Positions 1 through 7,996 of a stretch of 30,353 bases of DNA are shown here, piece by piece; the stretch's first letter is position 1; each line of letters starts with the position of its first letter. The DNA lies in NCBI GenBank assembly GCA_002482645.1, contig DLGJ01000013.1, forward strand, positions 1 through 30,353. Direction: 5' to 3'. The notes under the pieces were generated by a model. That model had not been told where the DNA came from, did no database searches, and worked only from the letters and a program-made list of their open reading frames with translations. Both the position numbers and the translations under genes were made by a program. Origin of the DNA: Hyphomicrobiaceae bacterium UBA7697 (lineage in GTDB: Bacteria; Pseudomonadota; Alphaproteobacteria; Rhizobiales; Methyloligellaceae).

Positions 1-53
1 GCGCTTCGCGCTGCTTGAGGGCTATAGGAGACGCGCATACCGGCCTTGGCCTC

Positions 54-1955
54 TCAGCGACGGTTTTCACGGCGGCGGCCGCGCGACGGCGGTTCGTTCT
101 TGAGCCGCGCCAGCGTGTCCTGCAGGCGCTGCTTGGCGTCGCGCATGGGCGCATCGTCGGTTTCGTGCTGCAGCCCCACGCCCGCCACCTCCTGTTGCAG
201 CGCGGCGAAACGTTCGAATTCGGCTTCGGACATCTCCGCGATGGATTCGGCGCTCTCGGCGATTTCGCGGGTGAGTGTCGGCAGCGCGCGCCAGCGATAA
301 ATCACGTCCGTGAACTGATCGATCACCTCGTCGCGCGGGGCCTCGGGTCTGAGGAAGGCGAGACGCGTGAACGGGCTCTCCCAGAACAGCCGGTCGAGCA
401 GCGGCCCATGGGGCCCCTCGCGCAAGTCCCCGAGCAGCGCCTCGCGGGACATGGCGGGATCGTCGAAGATCGCGCGCCTGGCGGCCCCCAGCAATGCGGC
501 CAGCTTCTTGTCGCGCACCTCGACGCTCGCGATCTCCTCGGCGAAATGGTCCAGCAGCCATGGGTGGTTCACCATGGCCAAGGTGAGGATGGTGCCGAAG
601 CCGTAATCCGTGGGCGGCGGAAGAGCTTCGCGCCGGACGGGCTTCGAAGTGCGGCCCTTGCCCCCGCTCCGCGTGCGCGGCATTTGCGGACGCCAGAGCT
701 CGAACAGCCGGTTCTTGATCTCGCGGCGGTAGTGCTCGCGAACGCGCGTGTTCTCGATGTCCGTCAGCAGCGTCTCGAGCCGCGCCTCGAAGGCCGCACG
801 CCGTTCCGGCGTGTCGATGGCGCCTGCCGCCATTTCCCGCCGCCAAACCATGTCGATCAGCGGCATGGCATTCTTGAGATAGGCCGAGAACGCGGACGGA
901 CCCGCGCCACGCACGAAATCGTCCGGGTCCTGGCCTTGCGGCAGGAAGGCGAAGCGGAAGGAATGGCCCTCGCGCAAGACGGGAAGCATGCGGTCCACGG
1001 CCCGCGCGGCGGCCGCCTCCCCCGCCCGGTCGCCGTCGAAGCAGATGACGGGTTCGGGCGCGAGCTGCCACAGAAGCTCCATTTGCCGCGCCGTGAAGGC
1101 CGTGCCGAGCGTCGCCACCACGTTCTTGAAGCCCGCCTGATGGAGCGCGATCACGTCCATGTACCCCTCGACCACGATCAGCTCGCCCTTGTCGAAGGCG
1201 GACTGGCGCGCGCGGGCGAAGTTGAAAACCATCGAACCCTTGTCGAAAAGCTGCGTCTCCGGCGAGTTCAGATATTTCGGCTGCGCGTCGGGGCCGAGCG
1301 CGCGGGCGCCGAAGGCGATCACCCGCGATTTCATGTCGAGGATCGGGATCGTCAGCCGGTCGCGGAAGCGATCGTAGCTAGGCCGTCCGTTATCCGGCTT
1401 GACGATGAGCCCGGCATCGAGAAGCTGCGCCTCGGTGAAACCTTTTTGCAGCAGGGCGTTCTTGAGCGTATCGCGCATCCCCGGCGCGCAGCCGATCCGG
1501 AACTCCCGGATGGTCTCTCGCGATAGTCCGCGCCCCTCGGCATAGGCGAGCGCGTCGCGCCCGGTACCGGACTGCAGCGCGCGCTCGAAAAACGCCGCGG
1601 CGGCTTCGAGCGCATCCATGAGCCCGAGCCGCTCCTTCACCGTCCGCTCGTATTGAGGGTCGGGCTTCGGCATCGGCACGCCCGCCTCGCCCGCCAGCCG
1701 CTCCACGGCTTCGGGGAAGCTCAAGCCTTCCGTCTCCATGACGAAGCGGAAGATGTCGCCGTGCCGCCCGGAGGAGAAGCAGTGATAGAAGCCCTTCTGA
1801 TCGTTCACGGTGAAGGACGGGGTCTTCTCCTTGTTGAACGGAGACAGGCCTTTCCATTCGCGCCCGGCCCGCTTGAGCTGCACGCGGCGCGACACGACCT
1901 GGCTCACGGGGAGCCGGGCACGGACCTCATCCAAGAACGAATCGGAGAACTTCAT
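54..1955 (-). CDS. dnaG: DNA primase DnaG
   Basis: Synthesises RNA primers at the replication fork in the cytoplasm, working with the replicative helicase. The 633-residue protein has the normal layout: an N-terminal CHC2-type region (residues about 1-100), a primase core with a TOPRIM fold (EGYMD at 263-267, DGDRAG at 307-312) and a C-terminal helicase-interaction region ending in a basic tail. The N-terminal zinc ribbon is degenerate. Where the classical motif has Cys, His, Cys, Cys, this protein has Ser38, Asn41, Cys59 and Ser62, so only one ligand remains. I recall the same loss in other alphaproteobacterial primases, so it is probably lineage-wide and not a defect. ATG start at 1955. In many Rhizobiales dnaG sits between a yqeY-like gene and rpoD; here the yqeY-like gene is 6.4 kb away, and rpoD would be expected just left of the window. 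Confidence 0.97.
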   Translation of the reverse strand: MKFSDSFLDEVRARLPVSQVVSRRVQLKRAGREWKGLSPFNKEKTPSFTVNDQKGFYHCFSSGRHGDIFRFVMETEGLSFPEAVERLAGEAGVPMPKPDPQYERTVKERLGLMDALEAAAAFFERALQSGTGRDALAYAEGRGLSRETIREFRIGCAPGMRDTLKNALLQKGFTEAQLLDAGLIVKPDNGRPSYDRFRDRLTIPILDMKSRVIAFGARALGPDAQPKYLNSPETQLFDKGSMVFNFARARQSAFDKGELIVVEGYMDVIALHQAGFKNVVATLGTAFTARQMELLWQLAPEPVICFDGDRAGEAAAARAVDRMLPVLREGHSFRFAFLPQGQDPDDFVRGAGPSAFSAYLKNAMPLIDMVWRREMAAGAIDTPERRAAFEARLETLLTDIENTRVREHYRREIKNRLFELWRPQMPRTRSGGKGRTSKPVRREALPPPTDYGFGTILTLAMVNHPWLLDHFAEEIASVEVRDKKLAALLGAARRAIFDDPAMSREALLGDLREGPHGPLLDRLFWESPFTRLAFLRPEAPRDEVIDQFTDVIYRWRALPTLTREIAESAESIAEMSEAEFERFAALQQEVAGVGLQHETDDAPMRDAKQRLQDTLARLKNEPPSRGRRRENRR

Positions 1956-2335
1956 TTCAGTGACAGTGGGCTTATCGGCGTCTGGGCGCGACCGCGCGAA
2001 CGGGGCTTCTCACCATTATCCACTGTTTGGAACAAAAACGGAACTTCTGCCGACGCTCTTGCCGTTACGGAGGCCGATCCGCGTCGTTGCCGCTACGGCG
2101 CCACGTTGGCGGAACTGGACGCTCGTAGTGCGCAACCCGGCTTCCCGGTGCGCCGGCATGGCCGCTCCTGACGCACACGGACCATAGGCCAATGCGGGCC
2201 AACGATGCGCGGCACGGCCGCCATCGCCACGAGCCGTTGCCAATGACGCAGTCAAGTGTTCCGCTTCGCCGCCTTTTCTGAAACATTGGCGAAAGCAGCT
2301 ATAGCGAAGCACGAGGCCAAAACGAGGAGGACGAC
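1956..2335. other. Intergenic region between dnaG and a divergent membrane-protein gene
   Basis: A 380-base stretch without a convincing gene. The dnaG side carries a candidate -10 element overlapping a near-consensus DnaA box (listed separately). The right end carries the ribosome-binding site of the next gene, GAGGAGG at 2324-2330, six bases before its TTG start. Short open frames on both strands lack ribosome-binding sites and protein-like composition. I see nothing else. Confidence 0.6.
2015..2024 (-). promoter_or_regulatory. Candidate dnaG -10 element overlapping a near-consensus DnaA box
   Basis: On the minus strand GATAAT (2015-2020) lies about 60 bases upstream of the dnaG start and resembles a -10 hexamer, but the -35 position (TTCCGT at 2038-2043) is poor. 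On the plus strand TTATCCACT (2016-2024) matches the DnaA-box consensus TTATNCACA at all but the last base. The overlap would suit repression or timing of dnaG by DnaA. This is inference: one 8-of-9 match is expected several times by chance in a window of this size. Confidence 0.3.
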
Positions 2336-3109
2336 TTGGAAGCGACTGGGGGATTGCCGGATGTCGCCACGATCGATTGGAAGGCGCCGTTCCGATGGCT
2401 GGGCGGCGGCTGGCGCGACCTTTGGAAAGCGCCGGGTCCTTGTCTGACTTATGGGCTCATTCTCGCACTGATAAGCATGGCGCTGTCCTATGCGCTGATC
2501 GCCTCGGATGCGGAATTCTGGGCCCTCGCGCTGACATGCGGGTTCGTGTTCGTCGCGCCCATGCTCGCAATGGGACTCTACGAAGCCGGACGCCAACTCG
2601 AGCTCGGGCAGAAGCCGACATTGGGCGAGATGCTTATCGTGCGCGGGGCCTTCCGGCAGGACATCGCCTATCTCGGCCTGTTCTTGCTGCTGATCTACCT
2701 GTTCTGGGGACGGATCGCCCAGATCGTCTACGGGCTCTCAACCTACCATTTGCACCGGACCGTGGAGGACTTCGTCACATTCGCGCTCGACACCTCCGAC
2801 GGACATACGATGCTGATGACGGGCACAGTGGCTGGCGGCGCGATCGCTTTTCTCACCTATTGCGCCGTGGTCGTCGCAGCGCCGATGCTGCTCAACGAGA
2901 AGACGGGCGTTTTCGCCGCCATCGCGACGAGCGTTCGTGCCGTGGCCGACAATTTCGGGCCGATGGTGCTCTGGGCCGTGATCGTCGGGACGCTGACCTT
3001 GGCCACCGCAGCGACCGGCTTCCTGGCGCTTACGGTCGTATTCCCATGGCTCGGCCTTGCGAGCTGGCGTGCCTACAGGGAATTGGTGCCCGGACCGCTG
3101 TCGGCGTAG
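2336..3109 (+). CDS. DUF2189-like integral membrane protein
   Basis: An inner-membrane protein of 257 residues resembling the DUF2189 family; no biochemical function is known to me. The N-terminus shows the family-like pattern of a Trp-rich segment (RWLGGGWRDLWKAP, about 20-33) followed by hydrophobic spans at about 36-58, 61-82, 110-134, 158-186 and 207-245, the last long enough to cross twice. The start is an unusual TTG at 2336, chosen because GAGGAGG lies six bases upstream and the conserved N-terminal segment begins just after it. It is divergent from dnaG and followed on the same strand by a propeller-like gene after a hairpin, so the two may or may not be co-transcribed. Confidence 0.85.
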   Translation: MEATGGLPDVATIDWKAPFRWLGGGWRDLWKAPGPCLTYGLILALISMALSYALIASDAEFWALALTCGFVFVAPMLAMGLYEAGRQLELGQKPTLGEMLIVRGAFRQDIAYLGLFLLLIYLFWGRIAQIVYGLSTYHLHRTVEDFVTFALDTSDGHTMLMTGTVAGGAIAFLTYCAVVVAAPMLLNEKTGVFAAIATSVRAVADNFGPMVLWAVIVGTLTLATAATGFLALTVVFPWLGLASWRAYRELVPGPLSA

Positions 3110-3144
3110 GCTTTTTCTCCACGCCCGTCGAGGCATCCGAAAGC

Positions 3145-3165
3145 CGGGATGCGCATTGCATCCCG
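3145..3165 (+). terminator. Hairpin between the DUF2189-like gene and the next gene
   Basis: CGGGATGC (3145-3152) pairs perfectly with GCATCCCG (3158-3165) around a five-base loop. It begins 36 bases after the stop of the membrane-protein gene. There is no U-run after it, so it could be a weak or Rho-assisted terminator, or an mRNA-processing hairpin. Confidence 0.35.
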
Positions 3166-3177
3166 CACGGCTAACGA

Positions 3178-4185
3178 GTGGCGTTGCAACCGATGGCATC
3201 GCAACGACCGGTCCGCTGGCGGCCTCCGCCGAAATGCCGCGCCGCTTCGGTCGCGCTGCCGCTGTCGGTGTTTCCGCTGCCGGCCACAGGCGGAGAAGAC
3301 ATCCTGATCGAACCGTCCGGAGCGGTGGTGACGGGCCTCGGCAACGGCGACATCGTCCGACTGGAGCCCAGCGGAACCACCGTCCTCGGCAACACGGGCG
3401 GGCGGCCTCTCGGGATCGAGGCGGAGGCGGACGGCACGCTCCTGATCTGCGATCACGACAAGGGGCTGCTTCGCCTCGATCCCAAGAGCGGACATCTCTC
3501 GACGGTGGTGGACACGGTCGAGAACGCACGGTTGCGTTTCTGCAGCAACGCAGTGGTGTGCCCGGACGGGACGATCTATTTCACCACCTCCTCCGAAAGC
3601 GCGACCTGGGACGACTACCAGGCGGATGTGATCCGGCACGCGGCCTCGGGGCGCCTGATCCGCGTGAGCCCGCGAGGAGATGTCACGGTGCTCGCCCGCG
3701 GCCTCGCCTTCGCGAACGGACTTGAGCTCGCACCCGACAGCTCGTTTCTGCTCGTCGCCGAGACGATCGCCTATAGGATCCGCAGGTTCTGGCTCACGGG
3801 TCCGGATGCCGGGGCCTGGTCCGATTTCGTGACCGGGCTGCCGGGCTTTCCCGACAATATCAGCCTCTCGGAGAACGGATTGCTTTGGGTCGCCCTGCCC
3901 GCGCCGCGCATGCCGCTTCTCGACTTTCTCCTGCCCCGCGCCCCGGCGTTGCGAACTCTTGTGTTGACGCTACCGCAAGCGCTGCATCCCAAGCCGCGGC
4001 GCATCGTTTGGGTGCAGGCCTACGATCTCGACGGACGGCTGGTCCACAACATCAAGACGACGCATCGGCGCCTGTCATTCGTAACGGGCGCCGCCGAGCG
4101 GCACGGCGCGCTCTGGCTCTCGAGCGCACGGGGCGACGTGCTGGCGCGGATCGACCTGCCTGCCGCCCATGGCCTCGAACCCTAA
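3178..4185 (+). CDS. Strictosidine-synthase/SMP-30-like beta-propeller protein
   Basis: A 335-residue protein of the six-bladed propeller group that includes strictosidine-synthase-like and SMP-30/gluconolactonase-like proteins. The best family signature is the segment around 180-200, reading ANGLELAPD then VAETIAYRI and RRFWL, plus LPGFPDN shortly after. Bacterial members are usually annotated as lactonase-like hydrolases or as unknown, so I do not name a substrate. No classical signal peptide is evident; the N-terminus is Arg/Pro-rich. The GTG start at 3178 gives the longest frame; an ATG at 3193 is equally possible, and neither has a good ribosome-binding site. It ends 10 bases from the convergent flippase gene. 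Confidence 0.75.
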   Translation: MALQPMASQRPVRWRPPPKCRAASVALPLSVFPLPATGGEDILIEPSGAVVTGLGNGDIVRLEPSGTTVLGNTGGRPLGIEAEADGTLLICDHDKGLLRLDPKSGHLSTVVDTVENARLRFCSNAVVCPDGTIYFTTSSESATWDDYQADVIRHAASGRLIRVSPRGDVTVLARGLAFANGLELAPDSSFLLVAETIAYRIRRFWLTGPDAGAWSDFVTGLPGFPDNISLSENGLLWVALPAPRMPLLDFLLPRAPALRTLVLTLPQALHPKPRRIVWVQAYDLDGRLVHNIKTTHRRLSFVTGAAERHGALWLSSARGDVLARIDLPAAHGLEP

Positions 4186-4195
4186 TTATCCGCCC

Positions 4196-5542
4196 CTAGG
4201 CGTCCGAGCCGCCGCGCGAGACGGCGCGGTCTTGCAGGAGCGCAAGGCAATCGGTTCGCGGCTCCCCGCGCCGCCGCAACGTCACCAGAACGGCGAGTTG
4301 CCAAACGATCATGGCGATCAGGACCGCCAACGCGGCGCCGAAAGCACCCAAGTCGGGGATGAGGGCAAAGCACGCGATCGCGAGCGCCGCCAGGGCAACC
4401 CCGCAAAGTACGGCGTTGTCGCGCTGGGCTCCGGATAGCGTCATCATCGTGACGCTCGGCCCCGCCAGCGCCGGGACCGCCTGCGCACCGATCAGGACCG
4501 CGAGAACCGGCCCGCCATGGGCGAAGTCCGGGCCAAATAGCGACAGCACGGCGCTTCCGAAAAAGACGGCCAATACGGTGATGGCGAGCGTCGCGGCGGC
4601 CGGAAGCACCACGGCCCTTCGCAATGTGCGTTGCAGTGCGCGAGCATCGCGGGCGTTGCGGGCCTCGGCAAGATCGGGCGACGCCACGTGATGGGCGACC
4701 TGAACGATGAACCCGACCAGGAAGGAAAGCTTCAGGCACAGTCCGAATACGGCGATGCCGTCCCGATTCATCAGCGGCGACGACATCACGATGGCGACAT
4801 CGGCGAAGGCCGTCAGGAACAGCGCGACCACAATCGCCATATGCGCTTCGCGGCGCCAGCGGCGCGACAGTCTCGCGGGCACCTTTGCCGGTTTGCCTTC
4901 GGGAATCAGCGGGCGCGTCAGCCGCCATTGCACCAGAGCCAGCGCCGCCGTGATCGCGACGAACACCGCAAGGAACACGATGGCGGAGCCCTGCATGCCC
5001 GCCGCCGCGACGAGTACGATCACGCCCAGGAACAGAATGGGGCGCACGCAGACTTCCGGAATATAGGCGATATCGAACCGGCGCGCCGCGGACGCGATCG
5101 CGGCGGCAATGTCGACAAATACGATGAACGGAATCAGCACCGCGGCGAGCACCAGGGCCCAGCGCGCGGCCACGCTCTCGAACGGATAAAAAACGGCCGC
5201 GGCCGCCATGGCCAGGCACACAACCGCAACCGCAATAGCGGACCGCCGCGTCGCGGAATGCAAGAAGGCCAGAAACGTCGCGGGCGCGGCACGGTACCGC
5301 GCCGCGAACCGGATCGTCACCGCCGGATAGCCCTGAGCGACAACGATCCCGGCCACCGCCGCGAGGCTTGTCACGGCATAAAACAGACCGAGCTGACCGG
5401 CGCCGAGCATGCGGGCGAGGAGAAGCTGCGCCAGGAACCCCGCGCCCGCGCCCGCGAGCCGCGCGCCCGTGATGAAGGTCGCCGAAGCGCGCGGCAGCGC
5501 TGCCTTGAACCCCGGCCCCGCCGCGCGGCCGGTCTTACCCAT
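4196..5542 (-). CDS. Oligosaccharide flippase-like (MATE/Wzx-type) membrane protein
   Basis: A 448-residue very hydrophobic protein with roughly twelve predicted membrane spans, Arg/Lys-rich cytoplasmic loops and the N-terminal pattern of polysaccharide-biosynthesis flippases (a Gly/Ala-rich first helix followed by LLARMLGAGQLGLFYAV at about 42-58). Such proteins move lipid-linked sugars across the inner membrane. Its start overlaps the end of the upstream methyltransferase gene by eight bases, so the two are probably translated from one message. No glycosyltransferase is visible nearby, so the substrate is unknown; a distant MATE-type exporter is the alternative. Confidence 0.8.
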   Translation of the reverse strand: MGKTGRAAGPGFKAALPRASATFITGARLAGAGAGFLAQLLLARMLGAGQLGLFYAVTSLAAVAGIVVAQGYPAVTIRFAARYRAAPATFLAFLHSATRRSAIAVAVVCLAMAAAAVFYPFESVAARWALVLAAVLIPFIVFVDIAAAIASAARRFDIAYIPEVCVRPILFLGVIVLVAAAGMQGSAIVFLAVFVAITAALALVQWRLTRPLIPEGKPAKVPARLSRRWRREAHMAIVVALFLTAFADVAIVMSSPLMNRDGIAVFGLCLKLSFLVGFIVQVAHHVASPDLAEARNARDARALQRTLRRAVVLPAAATLAITVLAVFFGSAVLSLFGPDFAHGGPVLAVLIGAQAVPALAGPSVTMMTLSGAQRDNAVLCGVALAALAIACFALIPDLGAFGAALAVLIAMIVWQLAVLVTLRRRGEPRTDCLALLQDRAVSRGGSDA

Positions 5543-6347
5543 TCCACCGATAGGCGCGCACCCGATACGGGCTGAACAGCCTCAACAGCGTTGCGGCCGT
5601 GCCGCGAAGCGCGATCTCGTCGACTTCGGACCGGTCGAACAGGTGCGCTTGGGTCGGATTGACGTAGAGAATGACGACGGGCCTCGGATACTTCTTCACA
5701 CTGGCGGCGAGACGATCCAGGAAGCGCGCCATGATCAACTCGCCGAAGGGATTGGCGAGAAGGACGACCAGGGGCTCTCCCGGCAGTTCCGCTTCCAGCG
5801 CGCTTTCATGTTTGAGCGCGACGCGTCCCGGCGCGACCGAACCGTTCGCGGCGAAGGCGTCGAAATTCCGGACCGCCATATCGTGAAAACCGCGATCGAA
5901 TTCGATCCCCGTCAGCCCGCGGAACGGCAATTCGGAGGCGACCGCGAGTGCGAACCCCCAGCCGGAGCCGACATCCACGAGGTCATACTCGGCCGGGTCG
6001 ATGCCCGCGGCGTCGATAGCCCATAGGACGGTCTTGGAGGGCAGCGGCGCGCAGTGCACAGCCTGTACGACTTCTTCAGGGGTGGTGCTGCGGACGCGGA
6101 GCGGTTCGGCATTGGTCGCACGCTCGAGCACGTCCACGAATTTTGCGCGCCGCCGCCGGTCGACGAGCCGGTTGTGCAGCCGCAACAGCGAAATCGTGCG
6201 AACGTGATCGACCGTCGCCACGACGCCGGCGCTTGCCAGCATCCGTATGGCGACCAGCGGTTCGCGGATAATGGCCGGATACGAGCCAAGCCCATATTGA
6301 TCGGCCTTGTTCGCCGCGCCGGTCGTTGCCGTAGGCCTTTGGCCCAT
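5535..6347 (-). CDS. Class I SAM-dependent methyltransferase-like protein
   Basis: A 270-residue cytoplasmic protein. Residues about 125-131 form the SAM-binding motif DVGSGWG, followed by an acidic strand end (GIEFD) as expected for a Rossmann-type methyltransferase. Later a motif-IV-like segment reads LANPFGE. The N-terminal ~80 residues are not recognisable. I chose the ATG at 6347 because a GGGGA ribosome-binding site lies about six bases upstream; the frame stays open farther but that extension is not protein-like. Its end overlaps the flippase start by eight bases, suggesting a two-gene operon acting on the same surface molecule. The methyl acceptor cannot be read from sequence. Confidence 0.75.
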   Translation of the reverse strand: MGQRPTATTGAANKADQYGLGSYPAIIREPLVAIRMLASAGVVATVDHVRTISLLRLHNRLVDRRRRAKFVDVLERATNAEPLRVRSTTPEEVVQAVHCAPLPSKTVLWAIDAAGIDPAEYDLVDVGSGWGFALAVASELPFRGLTGIEFDRGFHDMAVRNFDAFAANGSVAPGRVALKHESALEAELPGEPLVVLLANPFGELIMARFLDRLAASVKKYPRPVVILYVNPTQAHLFDRSEVDEIALRGTAATLLRLFSPYRVRAYRWNG

Positions 6348-6688
6348 GGTGAGTCCCCGTGCGCCGGTACTTGGTGTGAACGCGCCAAGACCGGACGTCC
6401 GCCCGGTCCACGCCTTGGCAATCTTACAGGTATTGCTCAATTTTTGCTTAATCTTGCGACAGATGGTGAACACGGCCAAATGCGGGCCGCGGCCGCCCTC
6501 CGGGGCATCGGCGGGCGGCGGCCCTACCAGGTCTTCAAGGCCATCGAACAGGGGCTATGGAAAACCACGGCTCGACCGGCGCCGGCGCGGCTTGCGCCAT
6601 GGTTCCATGTGGGCGATAGCGATGCCTGCCCACTGGTCGCGGGTTGAAAGTGTGATATCTCGAGGCGACGACGTTTCGAGGACAGGGA
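6348..6688. other. Divergent intergenic region with an AT-rich patch
   Basis: A 341-base region between the methyltransferase operon (minus) and a small membrane-protein gene (plus). Around 6421-6460 the sequence becomes AT-rich, with TTGC repeated at 6433, 6444 and 6454, close to one helical turn apart. On the minus strand TTAAGC then TGTAAG with 17 bases between could form a weak promoter for the methyltransferase gene. No gene is supported here. Confidence 0.4.
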
Positions 6689-6958
6689 ATGACCGTACTG
6701 ATCCTGATAATGCTGATGGCGCTTTTTGCCGTCCTCGCGCTCTTTGTGTGGTGGCGATTCGACATCGATATCGCCGATGTCGTGGCTTCGAGCGTCACGC
6801 CGGCAATCGGGTTCGGGCTAATCTATTACTACCACACCCCGCTGGCCTGGGCCGGCGGGCTCGTCTTGCTCGCCATTGGCGCCTTCTCGCTGGCCTATAT
6901 GGTCCGGCGTCGCCATCGGCCATTGTCGTCTCACCGCAAACAACAACGAAAAAACTAA
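6689..6958 (+). CDS. Small two-helix membrane protein, unknown function
   Basis: An 89-residue protein with a hydrophobic N-terminal helix (about 2-22), a second hydrophobic stretch in the middle (about 30-48) that could be a re-entrant or weak span, and a clear helix at about 53-71, then a strongly basic C-terminus (RRRHRP and KQQRKN). I do not recognise the family. The ATG at 6689 is preceded by GAGGACAGGGA. A GC hairpin follows directly after the stop. It stands alone between divergent and convergent neighbours. The hydrophobic profile and basic tail support it being real. Confidence 0.6.
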   Translation: MTVLILIMLMALFAVLALFVWWRFDIDIADVVASSVTPAIGFGLIYYYHTPLAWAGGLVLLAIGAFSLAYMVRRRHRPLSSHRKQQRKN

Positions 6959-6984
6959 GGCCGGACCGCATTCGCGCCCCGGCC
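6959..6984 (+). terminator. Possible terminator after the small membrane-protein gene
   Basis: GGCCGG (6959-6964) can pair with CCGGCC (6979-6984) across a 14-base loop, starting at the base after the stop codon and followed by CCGTTTCGT. The stem is short and the loop large. Confidence 0.35.
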
Positions 6985-7041
6985 CCGTTTCGTATCTTGC
7001 TTGCGCCCGGATCGCGCGCCAAGCCAATGCAGCGCCAAGGC

Positions 7042-7443
7042 TTATTGGGACGGCTCGCAGGTGCCGAACTGAGCGAAGGTCCGCCCGGCTTGGGAAATGG
7101 AACCCGACATGGCGCCGCTCGGCTTCTCGACAACCGCCGTCCAGGTTTGAAGACCCTTCCGGCCGCGCATGATCAGAACCTTCTCGTCATTGTAGACATC
7201 GCCATTTTCCAAGAGCGCGCCACCACCGAAAAGTCCCGAGAACAGGTTCTTCTCTTTGACGTTTAGCGTGACCATGGGAGGAATACCGGCCTCGGCGTGC
7301 CTGACCCGTTTACAGCCCGAAACCGCCGTGCATTCGAACACCTCGTGCACGGCACACGCATACGCTGGCGACGCGTGAGCCTTCACGGGTGTAAGAGCCA
7401 TCGCCGCGAACGGTGCGAGAGCCACAATCTTCAAAATTCGCAT
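7042..7443 (-). CDS. Small secreted protein, unknown function
   Basis: A 133-residue protein with a Sec-type signal peptide (Arg/Lys N-region, hydrophobic core, AHA-S cleavage site near residue 25). The mature part has four Cys: three close together near the N-terminus (YACAV, FECTA, SGCKR) and one four residues from the end (GTCEP), suggesting two disulfides in the periplasm. The ATG at 7443 is preferred over a GTG one codon upstream because AGGGGAAG sits about six bases before it. I do not recognise the family. It is followed upstream by another small secreted protein gene on the same strand, but a strong terminator separates them. Confidence 0.7.
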   Translation of the reverse strand: MRILKIVALAPFAAMALTPVKAHASPAYACAVHEVFECTAVSGCKRVRHAEAGIPPMVTLNVKEKNLFSGLFGGGALLENGDVYNDEKVLIMRGRKGLQTWTAVVEKPSGAMSGSISQAGRTFAQFGTCEPSQ

Positions 7444-7537
7444 CACGTCTTCCCCTTGTTGAGTGCATGAAATCGCTCAGCATGCTGCCCTGACAACATC
7501 GAACCCACAAGGGAAAGTGCGGCATGGAAACGGGCAC

Positions 7538-7569
7538 AAAAAACCGGGCGGCACCTCGATGCCGCCCGG
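7538..7569 (-). terminator. Rho-independent terminator
   Basis: On the minus strand a perfect nine-base stem (CCGGGCGGC with GCCGCCCGG, 7544-7569, eight-base loop) is followed by a run of six Ts. It lies about 30 bases downstream of the small secreted protein gene at 7601-7996 and should end that transcript. Confidence 0.85.
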
Positions 7570-7600
7570 CCTCTTTCCTCGCTCGCAGCAGCAAGGGCCC

Positions 7601-7996
7601 TTAGTAAAGCGCGGTGCTCGCCGACTTGGTCAGGATCTCACCGCGATTGAGCACGGTCATCGCCTTGGCGCCGGGGGCGCAGGTGAAGACGATGCGCTCG
7701 TTGCGAACGCCGTCGAAGTGGAACAGCTCGCCCGGGTGCAGTGCCACCCGCACCCGCGTCGCCTCGACGGCACCGTCCTGCGACGCCTCGGACATCACGG
7801 CGTTCACCGCGCACTTGCCGTGATCCGGCTCGTAATAAGCCAGCAGACGCGACTTGCCGACAGACGCAAGGATCGGCTCGTAGGGACCGACAGGCCCAAG
7901 GCTCATCTCGCTCGCCTCACCGGCACTCGCGACCTGCGTGGCCGCGAACATCGAAAACGCAGCCACGGCCGCAATGGAAAGGATGTTCTTCAACAT
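7601..7996 (-). CDS. Small secreted protein, unknown function
   Basis: A 131-residue protein with a Sec signal peptide (cleavage near ASA-G, residues about 23-26). The mature protein has two Cys (GKCAVN and FTCAPG), probably one disulfide, and a predominantly beta pattern. The ATG at 7996 has GGAGG seven bases upstream, and a strong terminator follows the stop, so it is very likely a single-gene transcript. I do not recognise the family. Its upstream region carries two operator-like direct repeats. The similar size and secretion of the neighbouring 7042-7443 product suggest a related periplasmic role, but I see no clear sequence homology between them. Confidence 0.75.
   Translation of the reverse strand: MLKNILSIAAVAAFSMFAATQVASAGEASEMSLGPVGPYEPILASVGKSRLLAYYEPDHGKCAVNAVMSEASQDGAVEATRVRVALHPGELFHFDGVRNERIVFTCAPGAKAMTVLNRGEILTKSASTALY

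Noticed and set aside
15..1526. A 503-codon plus-strand open frame opposite dnaG
   Set aside because: Antisense to dnaG, with a composition typical of GC-rich shadow frames and no ribosome-binding site.
2738..3529. A 263-codon minus-strand frame bridging two plus-strand genes
   Set aside because: Arg/Pro/Cys-rich translation with no start signal; overlaps two better supported genes.
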